In this document: positions 19,070 to 29,365 of the stretch, piece by piece | Layout: every line of letters starts with the position of its first letter | Position numbering within the stretch: the first letter of the stretch is position 1 | NCBI GenBank assembly: GCA_905477785.1 | Contig: CAJQGR010000014.1 | Coordinates: 1-64,000 of the forward strand | Source: an uncultured Hellea sp. | Lineage (GTDB): Bacteria > Pseudomonadota > Alphaproteobacteria > Caulobacterales > Maricaulaceae | DNA length: 64,000 bases | Reading direction: 5' to 3' | The notes under the pieces: generated by a model | Told to the model about the DNA's origin: nothing | Seen by the model: the letters and a program-made list of their open reading frames with translations, nothing else | The model's database searches: none | Position numbers and translations under genes: made by a program

Positions 19070-19507
19070 ATGACTAATTTTCAAGCTGGAAACAAACGTT
19101 GGAAAAGGCATCGAAATAACTCTGAATTAAAATCTGAAATTAATATTACTCCTTTAGTAGACGTTATGCTTGTTCTTCTCATTGTTTTTATGATTGCAGC
19201 TCCTCTGCTAAGTGTTGGGGTTCCTGTTAATTTACCAAAAACTGAAGCTAAAAGTTTATTGTCCCAAAAAGACCCCTTAACTATCACAATAGATTCGACT
19301 GGTAAAATCTTTATTCAAGATGAGGAAGTCTTATCCGAACAGCTAGCGGCAAAGTTAAATGCAATCATTGATAACGGATATGAAGAAAAAATTTATATTA
19401 GGGGGGACCGTTCCACGGAATATGGAAAAATTTTAAAAGTTATGGCACGTATAAACACTGCGGGTTTTGAAAATATTGGATTAGTAACAGATCCAATTAA
19501 CCAATAG
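19070..19507 (+). CDS. tolR: Tol-Pal subunit TolR
   Basis: An ExbD/TolR protein of 145 residues with a single membrane helix containing the channel Asp (INITPLVDVMLVLLIVFMIAAPLL) and a periplasmic domain (KIYIRGDRSTEYGKILKVMARI). An upstream TTG at 19058 is in frame, but GGAGAG just before ATG 19070 marks the real start. Confidence 0.95.
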   Translation: MTNFQAGNKRWKRHRNNSELKSEINITPLVDVMLVLLIVFMIAAPLLSVGVPVNLPKTEAKSLLSQKDPLTITIDSTGKIFIQDEEVLSEQLAAKLNAIIDNGYEEKIYIRGDRSTEYGKILKVMARINTAGFENIGLVTDPINQ

Positions 19508-20248
19508 ATGCGATTTGGTTTTTTTATATCACTATTTTGTCACGTGATTGTACTGATAGGAGGTCTCTTTTTATTTGATGAAAACCTAGAAAGTTTACCA
19601 AAAACAACAATTGTACCAATAAATTTAGTCACAATTTCGGATAATACTAATATTAGGGGTACATACACTGAAAAACTATCTGAAGAAACTAAAACTCGTT
19701 TTAGTGCAAGTGAAGCAAAGTATGCTGAGGCGAAAAATAACAGAAATTCAAAAAGTTTTGCGGATGAATATAATCTAGCTAATAATAACTCTAAAAAATA
19801 TATATTTGATTTAGATAAATTATCATCCATGGTTGATAAGAGCAAAGATAATACAACGCCAAAACTTAATAGCACTATTTCATCACCTGACAATATTGAT
19901 ATTATAGAGAGGTCATCCAAGGGCGAGGGCAATAAAATGACTGTGAGTGAAGTTAACGCATTACAGTCAGCAATGTACCGTTGTTGGAGAATGCCAGCTG
20001 ATGCGGTAAACCCTCAAAACTTAATTGTAAAACTTGAAGTAGCAATGCTCCCCGGAGGTTATGTTCAAAATGTTGAAGTTATAAATAGGTTAGAGCAGAG
20101 GCAACTTGACCCAAGTAATGCTTTTTGGGATGTGGCGGAGCAAAGAGCGGTAAGGGCAGTTTCGCAATGTGCTCCTTATAGTTTTCTGCCAGTTAAAAAA
20201 TATAACCAATGGAAAAAAATTACACTGAATTTTAGACCGGAGCTATAG
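19508..20248 (+). CDS. tolA: TolA-like protein of the Tol-Pal system
   Basis: A 246-residue protein with an N-terminal membrane anchor (FGFFISLFCHVIVLIGGLFLF), a low-complexity charged periplasmic stalk (about 40-150) and a C-terminal TolA/TonB-like domain with CWRMPADAVNPQNLIVKLEVAMLPGGYVQNVEV. The stalk is much shorter than in enteric TolA, as is usual in small-genome alphaproteobacteria. The call rests on position between tolR and tolB plus this domain order. Confidence 0.88.
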   Translation: MRFGFFISLFCHVIVLIGGLFLFDENLESLPKTTIVPINLVTISDNTNIRGTYTEKLSEETKTRFSASEAKYAEAKNNRNSKSFADEYNLANNNSKKYIFDLDKLSSMVDKSKDNTTPKLNSTISSPDNIDIIERSSKGEGNKMTVSEVNALQSAMYRCWRMPADAVNPQNLIVKLEVAMLPGGYVQNVEVINRLEQRQLDPSNAFWDVAEQRAVRAVSQCAPYSFLPVKKYNQWKKITLNFRPEL

Positions 20249-20257
20249 TAGAAAACT

Positions 20258-21592
20258 ATGAAAAAATATTATATTTTTAAAAATTCGATATATCATCTTA
20301 GTATATATTTGTTTCTAGTGCTGCTTTCTTCGGTTTCAGCAGCGGCTCAACTCACGATAGATATCACAAAAGGTAATATAGACCCGACGCCAGTAGCTGT
20401 TCCTGATTTTTTGTCTGAAAATCCTGAATTGTCTCAACTTGGAGAAGACATGGCATCTGTTATAAGAAACAATTTAAAACGATCTGGGCTTTTTGTATCC
20501 TTAAACCCCGAAGGTTTTTTGGAGACCCAAGTAAATATTGATTATCAACCTAATTTTTCTTCTTGGCGTGTTATAAATGCACAGGCATTGGTTTCAGGAC
20601 GAATAGTGTCTGAAAGTTCAAATAAATTAAGAGTTGAATTCCGTTTATGGGATATATTCGCAGGGAAACAATTGATAGGAATGAGGTTTATAACAAAAAA
20701 TGATCAATGGAGAAGAGCAGCTCATAAAGCCTCAGATGAGATATACAAAGCGCTTACTGGTGAAATTGGTTATTTTGACAGCAGAATAGTCTTTATCGAT
20801 GAAAAAGGTTCAAAACTTAATCGCAAAAAAAGTTTAGCTATCATGGATCAAGATGGTTATGGGGTAAAATTGCTTACTAATGGATCCCAACTTATACTTA
20901 CACCACGATTTTCGCCTTCTGCACAAAAAATAGTTTATTTAAGTTATGAGAATATTACCCCTAGTGTTTACTTATTAGACATAGAAACAGGAAAACGTAC
21001 TAAGCTTGGATCATATCCAGGTATGACCTTTGCTCCACGCTTTTCATCTGATGGCAATAAATTACTCTTATCAATGATTAAAGGTGGAAACAGTGATATA
21101 TATTCCCTTGACCTCAATAGTGGACTTTCCACTCGTTTAACTAATGATTCATCAATAGATGTTTCTGGTAGTTATTCACCTGATGGTAAGCAAATTGTTT
21201 TTAATTCAGATAGAGGAGGTAATCCTCACCTGTATATAATGAACTCTGATGGAACTAATAAAAAAAGAATAAGTTTTGGCGAGGGTCGATACTCATCTCC
21301 TGTCTGGTCTCCTCGTGGAGATAAAATTGCTTTTGTTAAAAGCTTAAATGGTAAATTTTCTATAAGCGTTATAAATCCAGATGGTAGTGATGAAAGAGCT
21401 TTAACAGAAAGTTTTATGGATGAAGGTCCTGCTTGGTCTCCAAATGGACGGGTAATAGTTTTTTCTAGAGAGACTAGGGGTCGATACGGGTCTAACTCTA
21501 TTTGGTCTGTTGATTTAACGGGTCGTAACTTAAAAAAAGTTAATACGCCAGGTAAGGCATCCGACCCAGCTTGGTCGCCATTATTACCTTAA
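20258..21592 (+). CDS. tolB: Tol-Pal periplasmic beta-propeller TolB
   Basis: A 444-residue protein with a signal peptide (cleavage near VSAAAQ), an N-terminal domain ([18 protein letters not shown]) and a six-bladed propeller built of repeats such as [37 protein letters not shown] and [12 protein letters not shown]. It shuttles between TolA and Pal. Confidence 0.97.
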   Translation: MKKYYIFKNSIYHLSIYLFLVLLSSVSAAAQLTIDITKGNIDPTPVAVPDFLSENPELSQLGEDMASVIRNNLKRSGLFVSLNPEGFLETQVNIDYQPNFSSWRVINAQALVSGRIVSESSNKLRVEFRLWDIFAGKQLIGMRFITKNDQWRRAAHKASDEIYKALTGEIGYFDSRIVFIDEKGSKLNRKKSLAIMDQDGYGVKLLTNGSQLILTPRFSPSAQKIVYLSYENITPSVYLLDIETGKRTKLGSYPGMTFAPRFSSDGNKLLLSMIKGGNSDIYSLDLNSGLSTRLTNDSSIDVSGSYSPDGKQIVFNSDRGGNPHLYIMNSDGTNKKRISFGEGRYSSPVWSPRGDKIAFVKSLNGKFSISVINPDGSDERALTESFMDEGPAWSPNGRVIVFSRETRGRYGSNSIWSVDLTGRNLKKVNTPGKASDPAWSPLLP

Positions 21593-21643
21593 AGAGAGCA
21601 TTACAGAAATAGTTTTTTCCACTGTTTTAGTGTTAAATTTTAG

Positions 21644-21670
21644 ATTAACCGCATGAAGGTTGATTTTTTT
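21644..21670 (+). terminator. Rho-independent terminator between tolB and pal
   Basis: The arms ATTAACC (21644-21650) and GGTTGAT (21658-21664) form a 7-bp stem with one G-T pair and a 7-nt loop, followed by a run of seven T. It lies 52 bp after the tolB stop, so pal probably has its own promoter in the remaining 63 bp. Confidence 0.6.
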
Positions 21671-21733
21671 CTTGATTGATTACCAATCTGCGGCTTTACT
21701 GAATGTGATAACCGCCTACTAAAGGACTTTAAC

Positions 21734-22303
21734 ATGAATATAAAACCATTTGCTATTTCATTTTCTATATTAGCGCTGAGTGCTTGTGCTAGCCAACCAC
21801 CAGTTCAGCCTGCACCACCGCCTCCGCCCCCTGTAGTTGAAGCTCCTGTTATTGTTGAAGAAGCCCCAGCTCCAGTGATACAAGAACCGGTAGTTGAAGA
21901 AATTGTTCTTCCTAAACTACCGACGCCAGGGTCACTTGAAGATTTCATTATGAGTTCAGGTGGAGACACTCGTGTTTATTTTGATTATGATCAATACTCA
22001 TTAACTGATTCAGCAGTTGCGTCTCTTCGTGCCCAATCAAGTTGGTTAAAAACTTATACTGATGTCAATGTTATTATTGAGGGTAATGCTGATGAACGTG
22101 GAACTCGTGAATACAACTTAGCTTTAGGTGCTAGAAGGGCTGAGTCTGTAAGTTCATTTATGGTTGGTCTAGGTGTTAGTCCCACACAAATTAATGTTGT
22201 ATCTTATGGTAAGGAAAGACCTATTGATGCGCGATCTAATGAGGACGGCTGGTCTCTAAATAGAAATGCTAATACAAAAATAATGTCGGGTACTGTTAAT
22301 TAG
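21734..22303 (+). CDS. pal: Peptidoglycan-associated lipoprotein Pal
   Basis: An outer membrane lipoprotein of 189 residues. Lipobox LSAC places the lipidated Cys at 18. A Pro/Val/Glu-rich linker follows (about 20-65), then an OmpA-like peptidoglycan-binding domain (YFDYDQYSL, IEGNADERGTREYNLALGARRAESV, ISYGKERP-like VVSYGKERP). It anchors the outer membrane to the cell wall and is the TolB partner. AAAGGAC lies before the ATG. Confidence 0.96.
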   Translation: MNIKPFAISFSILALSACASQPPVQPAPPPPPPVVEAPVIVEEAPAPVIQEPVVEEIVLPKLPTPGSLEDFIMSSGGDTRVYFDYDQYSLTDSAVASLRAQSSWLKTYTDVNVIIEGNADERGTREYNLALGARRAESVSSFMVGLGVSPTQINVVSYGKERPIDARSNEDGWSLNRNANTKIMSGTVN

Positions 22304-22318
22304 TTCTTTTAACTAATT
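22298..22318 (+). terminator. Hairpin at the pal stop codon
   Basis: The arms AATTAGTT and AACTAATT form an 8-bp stem with loop CTTTT. The left arm includes the pal stop codon. The downstream sequence is AT-rich but lacks a clean T tract, so this may be a weak terminator or an mRNA-stabilising stem. Confidence 0.35.
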
Positions 22319-22366
22319 GATTGTTAATATTATTTTGAATAAACTCACAAGGTCCGTGGTGAAATA

Positions 22367-23287
22367 ATGTTACGAGTATTACTACTTTCTTTACTAATAT
22401 TACCTCAATTATTAGTTACTCCCGCTTATGCCGTAAGCAAAAAAGAGCTTGCTGCTAAAGACTTGCAGTTAGAAGAGAGACTACTGGAATTAGAGTCCCG
22501 ATTTCTTACTGGGGACCCAGCTGCTGAGCAATTAATTAAACGAAATTATGTTCTTGAAACTACTGTTAGGAGTTTGAGAGGGGAGGTTGAACAATTAATA
22601 TATGAGTTGGATCAGTCAAATAAAAAGATTGATGCTTTGTATGGTGACATAGACATTAGCCTTCAAAGAATTATTAGATTAGAAGATCAATTAGAAGAAC
22701 TAAACTCATCATTTGAAAATCTAGAAAACTCTTTCATTTCTAACAATAATTCTGGAGAAGATACTTTTCCTAGTGGTGATTTATTCGAAAATAATCTTGA
22801 TGCTGATAATTTCGAAAAATCAAACAGAAACTCAGACAAATTATTATCGCAAGTTCCTTCTGCTCCCTTTTTTAAAGAGAAAACAATCGAAGTTCAGAAA
22901 GCTTACGATGATTTAATAAGATTACCAGATGAAGGAAAAATGAAATTAAGAGAAGGGGATTACCTCGGAGCTCAATTAGATTTTGAAAAGTATATTTTAA
23001 AAAGGCCGGATGCGGAAGATATATCCATTGTGAATTACTGGCTTGGGGAAAGTTATTTTGTTCGTAATAGATTTCAAGAGGCAGCAACTGCATATATAGC
23101 TTCATTAAGTAATGATCCAAACGGAAAAAAAGCCACCACTTCCATGATAAAATTAGCAACTAGTTTCGCGAAACTAAATAATCCAGAATCTTGCAAAATT
23201 TTTAAAGCATTCGAAAGTGAGTATCCAAATGCTACGGAAATGGAAAAAGCTAAAGCTAATAAAGAAGCAAAAAAAGCAGGTTGCTAA
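22367..23287 (+). CDS. cpoB: Cell division coordinator CpoB (YbgF)
   Basis: A 306-residue periplasmic protein. The signal peptide is LLLSLLILPQLLVTPAYA. A coiled-coil N-terminal segment with heptads (about 60-125, LEELNSSFENLENSF) is followed by an Asn/Asp-rich linker and C-terminal TPR repeats (YLGAQLDFEKYILKRP, NYWLGESYFVRNRFQEAATAY). It links Tol-Pal to peptidoglycan synthesis in the family. Position after pal supports the call. Confidence 0.9.
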   Translation: MLRVLLLSLLILPQLLVTPAYAVSKKELAAKDLQLEERLLELESRFLTGDPAAEQLIKRNYVLETTVRSLRGEVEQLIYELDQSNKKIDALYGDIDISLQRIIRLEDQLEELNSSFENLENSFISNNNSGEDTFPSGDLFENNLDADNFEKSNRNSDKLLSQVPSAPFFKEKTIEVQKAYDDLIRLPDEGKMKLREGDYLGAQLDFEKYILKRPDAEDISIVNYWLGESYFVRNRFQEAATAYIASLSNDPNGKKATTSMIKLATSFAKLNNPESCKIFKAFESEYPNATEMEKAKANKEAKKAGC

Positions 23288-23311
23288 ACAGATAGAATCT
23301 TTTCTCATGCT

Positions 23312-24613
23312 GTGATAAATAAAGACATGTTGCTTGAGTCTATAAATGATGAAATAAATAAATTAATTCCAAATAAGGAAAAATTTGCAATCGCTTTCTC
23401 TGGTGGAGGAGATAGCACCGCTTTGGTTCATGCTCTCAAGAATCACCCTCAATCTGAAGTTGTCTATATAGTCGATCACGATTTAAGGAATGGTTCGTTT
23501 AATGAAGCTCGATCTGCGAAACATTTTGCAGAGAGTTGCGGTTATAATGTTGAAGTTTTGAAGTGGAGTCATTCGTTACTTAGGACAGCCGTTCAAGAGA
23601 AAGCTCGAATAGCACGTTATGGTTTAATTGGTGATAAATGCAGAGAGAAAGGTATCAAATACCTTCTTACAGCTCATAATCTAGAAGACCAAGTTGAGAC
23701 ACTAATGATGCGATACGATCGCAAAACTGATTGGCGTGGTGCTGCTGGGATGAGTTCAATTACTTATGCCCCAGTATGGCCAGAATTATCTCTAATTAAT
23801 ATTGTAAGGCCATTGCTTGGTGTTTCTAGGCAATTGCTGAGGGATTACAATATTAATAATAAAATAAAGTGGTCTGAGGACCCATCAAACAAAGATATGA
23901 AATACACACGAATTAAGGTAAGAAATTACCTTCAAGAGAGGCCTAGTTTAGCAGAATTACTTCTTCAAACGAGTAAAGAAATGAAAGAGTTTGTTAAGGA
24001 AGAAAATCAAATTCTATTGGAGCAGTTTAGAAAAATTGGAAAAATTGATCAGTTTGGAAATATTTATTTAAATGAAATACCATACCCTGAACTTATGTTC
24101 CATTGCTTGCGTGCTACAAGTGGACAGGGGTGTATGATTGATAGATCTAAAATTAAAAAGTTACTGAGAAGAATGGAAAGTATTAATTTTCAAGCTAGTA
24201 CTCTTGCGGGATCCATGGTTTCAAAGATTAAGCAGGGATATCTTATTGGCAGAGACCCCATAGTCGTTAAGGGAAGAGAAGATAGTCACCATTATAGAAA
24301 AAATTATTCTTCCAAGCTCGAAATAACCTCAAATGGTAAACCTCAATTATGGGATGGTCGTTTCGTATTTGGAGCTAATGGAAAAAAAATGAAAATGGCA
24401 GCACTTTATAATAATCAAAATTTATTACCCAGAGAGCAGTTCAAGTTATTAAAGAATATTCCATTTAAATTTCGAATATCCTTACCAGTTGTTATAGATA
24501 ACTTTAATGCTAAGATCATATCAGATGGAAATAATTTAATACCGAACGTACTGTCCTTAGTGAAAATAAGACTTGAATCCTCTCTTGGCGGAAGTTTAGA
24601 TAAAACGATTTAA
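23312..24613 (+). CDS. tilS: tRNA(Ile)-lysidine synthase
   Basis: A 433-residue N-type ATP pyrophosphatase that converts C34 of the tRNA-Ile(CAU) anticodon to lysidine. The PP-loop is FAIAFSGGGDSTALVHAL, and LTAHNLEDQVETLMMRYDR is the second conserved block. The C-terminal half is divergent, as usual. The listed start is GTG 23312; ATG 23327 (MLLESIND) is an alternative. Confidence 0.93.
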   Translation: MINKDMLLESINDEINKLIPNKEKFAIAFSGGGDSTALVHALKNHPQSEVVYIVDHDLRNGSFNEARSAKHFAESCGYNVEVLKWSHSLLRTAVQEKARIARYGLIGDKCREKGIKYLLTAHNLEDQVETLMMRYDRKTDWRGAAGMSSITYAPVWPELSLINIVRPLLGVSRQLLRDYNINNKIKWSEDPSNKDMKYTRIKVRNYLQERPSLAELLLQTSKEMKEFVKEENQILLEQFRKIGKIDQFGNIYLNEIPYPELMFHCLRATSGQGCMIDRSKIKKLLRRMESINFQASTLAGSMVSKIKQGYLIGRDPIVVKGREDSHHYRKNYSSKLEITSNGKPQLWDGRFVFGANGKKMKMAALYNNQNLLPREQFKLLKNIPFKFRISLPVVIDNFNAKIISDGNNLIPNVLSLVKIRLESSLGGSLDKTI

Positions 24614-24718
24614 TTCTACATCACGTATATATTTTGTTACACGCGAGACTTTATTTTTTGATTAACAATCACTACTTATTATACAAATGCAATATAAAGA
24701 AGGTCTAGGTATTTAATT

Positions 24719-26632
24719 ATGAAAAAAAATAATAAAAATATAGTCGTTTGGAGCCTCATCATAACTATGTTTTTAATTATGATGCAGGTGTCATCAAATA
24801 CTATAAAATCTTCTTCAGCCCCTAATGAATATACTTTTTCTCAATTGGAAAATGAAGTTGCAAGTAGTAAAATTGTTGAAGCAGAAATCAATGAGGCGGA
24901 AGGCCTTATTACTGGGGAAACCTCAGACGGAAAACGCTTTAAGGCAAATACATCTAGAATAGATGACAGAGCAGGGGAGCTTTTCGATAAATACAATGTA
25001 CCTTATGAGTATTCCAAGGTTAAAGGAACTAATACTCTTGCAGCAATGTTTATAAATATCCTTCCTTTATTGCTGATAATTGGTGTTTCAATGTTAATTT
25101 TCCGTTCGATGCAGGGAGGAGGGCGTGGCGGTGCGATGAGTTTTGGTAAATCAAGGGCCAAGATGCTCACAGAAAATACAAACCGTGTCACATTTGAAGA
25201 CGTTGCTGGAGTTGAATCTGCCAAAGAAGATTTAAAAGAAGTCGTTGAATTTCTAGAGGATCCTTCAAGGTTCACACGATTGGGAGCTAGAATACCGACT
25301 GGTGCCCTATTAGTTGGACCACCTGGAACAGGTAAAACACTTTTGGCTAGAGCTGTTGCTGGCGAAGCAGGAGTTCCGTTTTTTACTATTTCAGGTTCTG
25401 ACTTTGTTGAGATGTTCGTGGGTGTAGGTGCTTCGAGAGTTAGAGATATGTTTGCTGATGCAAGAAAAAATGCGCCATGTATTATCTTTATTGATGAAAT
25501 AGATGCTGTAGGTCGACACAGGGGTGTAGGAACTTCAGGTGGGCATGAAGAGCGCGAACAAACACTCAATCAGCTTCTTGTCGAAATGGACGGGTTTCAG
25601 GGAGATGAAGGAGTTATTATAATAGCAGCAACAAACAGACCTGATGTTCTGGATAAAGCCTTGCTGCGTCCTGGACGTTTTGATAGACAAATCGAAGTTC
25701 CTTACCCTGACATTTTAGGCAGAGAGAAGATTCTTGAAGTGCATATGAAAGGTAAGCCAATAGCTGCTGACCTTGATGTTAAGTATATTGCTCGCGGAAC
25801 TCCTGGTTTTTCAGGAGCAGACCTTATGAATCTAGTTAATGAAGCAGCACTTCTTTCTGCACGAAGAAATAAACTAAAAATCACAATGCGTGAATTTGAA
25901 GATGCTCGTGACAAAGTACTAATGGGTGCAGAGCGCAGATCATTATCTATGACAGATGAAGAAAGACAAAATACTGCTTATCACGAAGCGGGTCACGCAA
26001 TAGTTGGGCTAAATATGAAGGGTAGTTTGCCAATCCATAAAGCAACGATAATACCTAGAGGTCGTGCATTAGGTATGGTGCAATATATGCCAGAGAGAGA
26101 TCAAATATCACAGTCCAGAGAGGAAATGATTGCAAGAATGGCAATGGCAATGGGTGGTCGCGCCGCAGAAGAAATTAAGTTCGGATATGATAAGGTAACT
26201 TCTGGAGCTAGTTCAGATATTGAGCAAGTTACTCGCATAGCCACTGCTATGGTTACAGAGTGGGGTCTCTCCGATGCTATCGGTCCCATAGCATTCAAGG
26301 ATACTGATCAGCAAAGCTTTCATCCTGGAATTGGTAGAGGTTCTGCAATTTCGCCTGAGACAGCTAAATTAATTGAATCTGAGATTAGACGGTTTGTAAC
26401 AGAAGCTCACGAAACAGCCTTAAAAATACTGAAAAAGAAAAAGAAAGATTGGACTACACTTGCTGAAGCTCTTTTAGAGTATGAAACATTATCAGGGGAT
26501 GAAATCACTGTACTATTGTCTGATGGAATAAAGCCTAAGCGCTATGATGGGAAAGGTGGGTCTAAACCAGAAGTGTCTGCTGTACCATCAACTAAAAAAG
26601 GTGCACTTGGAAATCCACAGCCTGAATCATAG
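24719..26632 (+). CDS. ftsH: ATP-dependent zinc metalloprotease FtsH
   Basis: A 637-residue hexameric membrane protease for membrane-protein and LpxC-type turnover. It has two membrane helices (7-25 and about 105-127) around a periplasmic domain. The AAA+ core has Walker [23 protein letters not shown], Walker [16 protein letters not shown] and [23 protein letters not shown]. The zinc site is [12 protein letters not shown]. Length is typical. Confidence 0.98.
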   Translation: MKKNNKNIVVWSLIITMFLIMMQVSSNTIKSSSAPNEYTFSQLENEVASSKIVEAEINEAEGLITGETSDGKRFKANTSRIDDRAGELFDKYNVPYEYSKVKGTNTLAAMFINILPLLLIIGVSMLIFRSMQGGGRGGAMSFGKSRAKMLTENTNRVTFEDVAGVESAKEDLKEVVEFLEDPSRFTRLGARIPTGALLVGPPGTGKTLLARAVAGEAGVPFFTISGSDFVEMFVGVGASRVRDMFADARKNAPCIIFIDEIDAVGRHRGVGTSGGHEEREQTLNQLLVEMDGFQGDEGVIIIAATNRPDVLDKALLRPGRFDRQIEVPYPDILGREKILEVHMKGKPIAADLDVKYIARGTPGFSGADLMNLVNEAALLSARRNKLKITMREFEDARDKVLMGAERRSLSMTDEERQNTAYHEAGHAIVGLNMKGSLPIHKATIIPRGRALGMVQYMPERDQISQSREEMIARMAMAMGGRAAEEIKFGYDKVTSGASSDIEQVTRIATAMVTEWGLSDAIGPIAFKDTDQQSFHPGIGRGSAISPETAKLIESEIRRFVTEAHETALKILKKKKKDWTTLAEALLEYETLSGDEITVLLSDGIKPKRYDGKGGSKPEVSAVPSTKKGALGNPQPES

Positions 26633-26697
26633 GTATTACTGTAATTCTTTAATTAAAGTAATTAGTTACTTTCGAGGTAAAAAATGCAGATAAGAAC

Positions 26698-27525
26698 GTG
26701 TCTTTGATATACAAGCGTCCCAAGGTAATGGGCATTGTAAATGTAACCCCTGACTCATTTTCAGATGGTGGCCAGTTTTACTCTCAGGATTTAGCAATAA
26801 AGCAGGCATTAAAACTACTCCATGATGGAGCAGATATTATAGATATAGGTGGAGAGAGCACCCGACCTGGTGCAATAGAAATTAGCACTGATGAAGAAAT
26901 AGCTCGTGTATTGCCGGTCATAACTGCTTTAAGAGACATTATTAAAGGTTCTTATGATGAGGCTTCTATTTCAATTGATACAAGAAAGTCTGCAGTTGCT
27001 TATGCAGCTATAAATGCAGGTGCTGATATTTGGAATGATGTTTCAGGCTTAACATTTGATAATAGCTCTATGGATATTGCTGCTGATTTAGAGTGCCCTT
27101 TAATAATTATGCATTCCAAAGGATTACCAATGAATATGCAAAAAAATCCAAATTATAAGGATGTAATAAATGAAATTAAAATATGGTTTCACAAAAGAAT
27201 AGAGGCTTTTGAAAAAAAGGGAATATATTTCAATAAAATTACTATAGACCCTGGTTTAGGCTTTGGTAAGAGACAGAGTGATAATATTTCACTATTAAAA
27301 AACTTAAAGTCATTTAAAGATTTTGGATGTCCAATTTTAGTTGGCGCATCTAGAAAAAGTTTTATTGGAAACATTGATGCTTCCAAATCAGAGGATCGTT
27401 TGGGCGGTAGCATTGCATCCGCATTGTGGTCTATCAATGAGGGAGCAGAAATTTTAAGAGTTCATGATGTAAAAGAAACTATTCAGGCTATACGTGTTTG
27501 GACACAGATAGCAAAGTTTAATTAA
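26698..27525 (+). CDS. folP: Dihydropteroate synthase
   Basis: A 275-residue TIM-barrel enzyme that condenses p-aminobenzoate with dihydropterin pyrophosphate in folate synthesis. The signatures are VMGIVNVTPDSFSDGGQF, DIGGESTRPGA, SIDTRKSAVAYAAINAGADIWNDVSG and DPGLGFGKRQSDN. The start is GTG 26698. Many alphaproteobacteria have glmM next; here thiD follows instead. Confidence 0.96.
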   Translation: MSLIYKRPKVMGIVNVTPDSFSDGGQFYSQDLAIKQALKLLHDGADIIDIGGESTRPGAIEISTDEEIARVLPVITALRDIIKGSYDEASISIDTRKSAVAYAAINAGADIWNDVSGLTFDNSSMDIAADLECPLIIMHSKGLPMNMQKNPNYKDVINEIKIWFHKRIEAFEKKGIYFNKITIDPGLGFGKRQSDNISLLKNLKSFKDFGCPILVGASRKSFIGNIDASKSEDRLGGSIASALWSINEGAEILRVHDVKETIQAIRVWTQIAKFN

Positions 27526-27603
27526 TGGTATTATTACATTATTATTTTAAAAATATGAAGTAAGTTTATTTTATATTTCGTCATTTTCTAGAAAGTTTAA
27601 TTA

Positions 27604-28461
27604 ATGGATAAAATTAATATTCCAAAGGTTTTAATCATAGCAGGATCTGACTCCTCAGGAGGTGCGGGTATTCAAGCAGACATAAAGACCTGTGCAGCAT
27701 TTGGGGTTTATTCTTCCACTGCAATTACAGCAATTACCGCTCAAAATACATTAGGTGTGCAAGGCATCATGAATATTCCTTCTGAGTTCGTAAGGGAGCA
27801 AATTAAGAGTGTAATTTCAGATGTAGGAGCAGATGTTATTAAAATTGGAATGCTTGGAAATTCAGATATTATTGAAGTTGTTGCAGAAGAAATAGAAGAC
27901 TCAAATGCCTTTATAATATTAGACCCAGTGATGGTTGCATCTACTGGTTCTATATTATTGGAAGAGAAATCCATTGATTGTTTAAAATCAACACTCCTGC
28001 CTATAGCTGATTTGATAACGCCAAATGTTCCTGAAGCTGAATTACTTACTGGAAATAAAATTAATGATGTTGATGATTTAGTAAGATCAGGAGAGTTTTT
28101 ACTAGCACAGAATACTTTTTCGGCCTTAATGAAAGGTGGTCATTTGAAAGGGGAGTCAGTTTTTGATGTTCTTGTTACAAATGAAGGAGCGAATATAATG
28201 TCTGGGCCTCGCATATATTCTCGGCACACCCATGGTACCGGTTGTACTTTATCTAGTGGGATAGCATCTTGTTATGCTATAGGTGCATCAATTGAAGAGG
28301 CTGTAATAAGTTCTCGTGAATTTGTATATGAAGCAATTAAATCTGCTCCTAAAATCGGCCAAGGTAAGGGACCTCTAAATCACGGTTTAGTAGATACTAA
28401 TGCAGTGGCTTCTCAATCAAAAAATGAGAATAACCCTTTTAGTGCTTTAAAGAGTCTTTGA
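27604..28461 (+). CDS. thiD: Hydroxymethylpyrimidine/phosphomethylpyrimidine kinase
   Basis: A 285-residue ribokinase-fold kinase of thiamine biosynthesis that phosphorylates HMP and HMP-P. The N-terminus VLIIAGSDSSGGAGIQADIKTCAAFGVYSSTAITAITAQNT is diagnostic. DPVMVASTG and HGTGCTLSSGIA (anion hole and catalytic Asp region, with Cys in place of the usual Asp neighbour) follow. No TPP riboswitch was seen in the 78-bp upstream gap. It overlaps the convergent EamA gene by 15 bp. Confidence 0.94.
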   Translation: MDKINIPKVLIIAGSDSSGGAGIQADIKTCAAFGVYSSTAITAITAQNTLGVQGIMNIPSEFVREQIKSVISDVGADVIKIGMLGNSDIIEVVAEEIEDSNAFIILDPVMVASTGSILLEEKSIDCLKSTLLPIADLITPNVPEAELLTGNKINDVDDLVRSGEFLLAQNTFSALMKGGHLKGESVFDVLVTNEGANIMSGPRIYSRHTHGTGCTLSSGIASCYAIGASIEEAVISSREFVYEAIKSAPKIGQGKGPLNHGLVDTNAVASQSKNENNPFSALKSL

Positions 28462-29361
28462 TTTCTTTTCATTTATTTGAGAAATAAGCATTCCAATTAA
28501 AATTATAATAAATGCTATAAATATCTTTATATTTAAAATTTCATTTAAAATAATCACCCCAAATATAACTGACGCTAGTGGAACAAAATAATTAATTTTA
28601 GCAACTGTGCTAGGACCGGTTTGGTCAATTATATACAATAAAAGTATTGAAGCAAAAGCAGTTGAGCCTATTCCTAAACCAAAAGCTGTAAAAATACCTG
28701 GTAGAGGAGGTATGCTTTTAGGAAAACCAGTAGTTAATAAAGCGATGAATAAGCATGCAATAGCGGCGCATATTAACATCATACAAGCGCCTATTGTGGC
28801 CGGTGTATGAGGTGCTCTTTTAGCTATAATAGTAGTTACTGCATAACAAAATGCTGCAATTACAATTATAAGTTGTGAGAACCAGTTTTCCGTTAATTGA
28901 ATACTAAAGTCAGAAGGTAAAAAGAGTATAACTATACCAATAAACCCAAATATAAATCCTATAATTTTTGTTAGACTTAACTTTTCATTTGCAAAAAAGT
29001 GAGCTAAGACAATTGTCATTAGAGGCATTGTTCCCACCATTATCGCTGTTAAACCGCTGTCAATTACGACTTGACCAGTTGATAATAAAAAAAAGGGAAT
29101 AACCATACCTATCAAGCCCATAGCGAAGTACCATACCCATCGTACATCTTTAATGTTTGGAAGTCTTAAGCCCTTGAAAAGAACATAGATAATTATTAAA
29201 ATTGCACCTATAATAAGCCTGTATGTAACCAGCCACAATGGCGAGATATATAACACACCTATACTTACTAGAGTGAAGGCGCTACCCCATATTACCACCA
29301 TTAAAAATGCCATGCAAAAAAGCATATTCTTACTGATTGGTTTTAATTTTTTCTGTAACAA
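28447..29361 (-). CDS. EamA/DMT-family permease
   Basis: A 304-residue inner membrane protein with about ten hydrophobic segments in two five-helix EamA halves (first half from MLFCMAFLMVVIWGSAFTLVSIG, second from WFSQLIIVIAAFCYAVTTIIAKRAP). Family members export or import metabolites such as amino acids or nucleosides. The substrate is unknown. It lies 4 bp downstream of purA and is probably co-transcribed. Confidence 0.88.
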   Translation of the reverse strand: MLQKKLKPISKNMLFCMAFLMVVIWGSAFTLVSIGVLYISPLWLVTYRLIIGAILIIIYVLFKGLRLPNIKDVRWVWYFAMGLIGMVIPFFLLSTGQVVIDSGLTAIMVGTMPLMTIVLAHFFANEKLSLTKIIGFIFGFIGIVILFLPSDFSIQLTENWFSQLIIVIAAFCYAVTTIIAKRAPHTPATIGACMMLICAAIACLFIALLTTGFPKSIPPLPGIFTAFGLGIGSTAFASILLLYIIDQTGPSTVAKINYFVPLASVIFGVIILNEILNIKIFIAFIIILIGMLISQINEKKSKTL

Positions 29362-29365
29362 GTAA

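Noticed and set aside
27526-27603. TPP riboswitch before thiD
   Set aside because: The gap is 78 bp of AT-rich sequence without the conserved CTGAGA or ACC-TGAT elements of a THI box.
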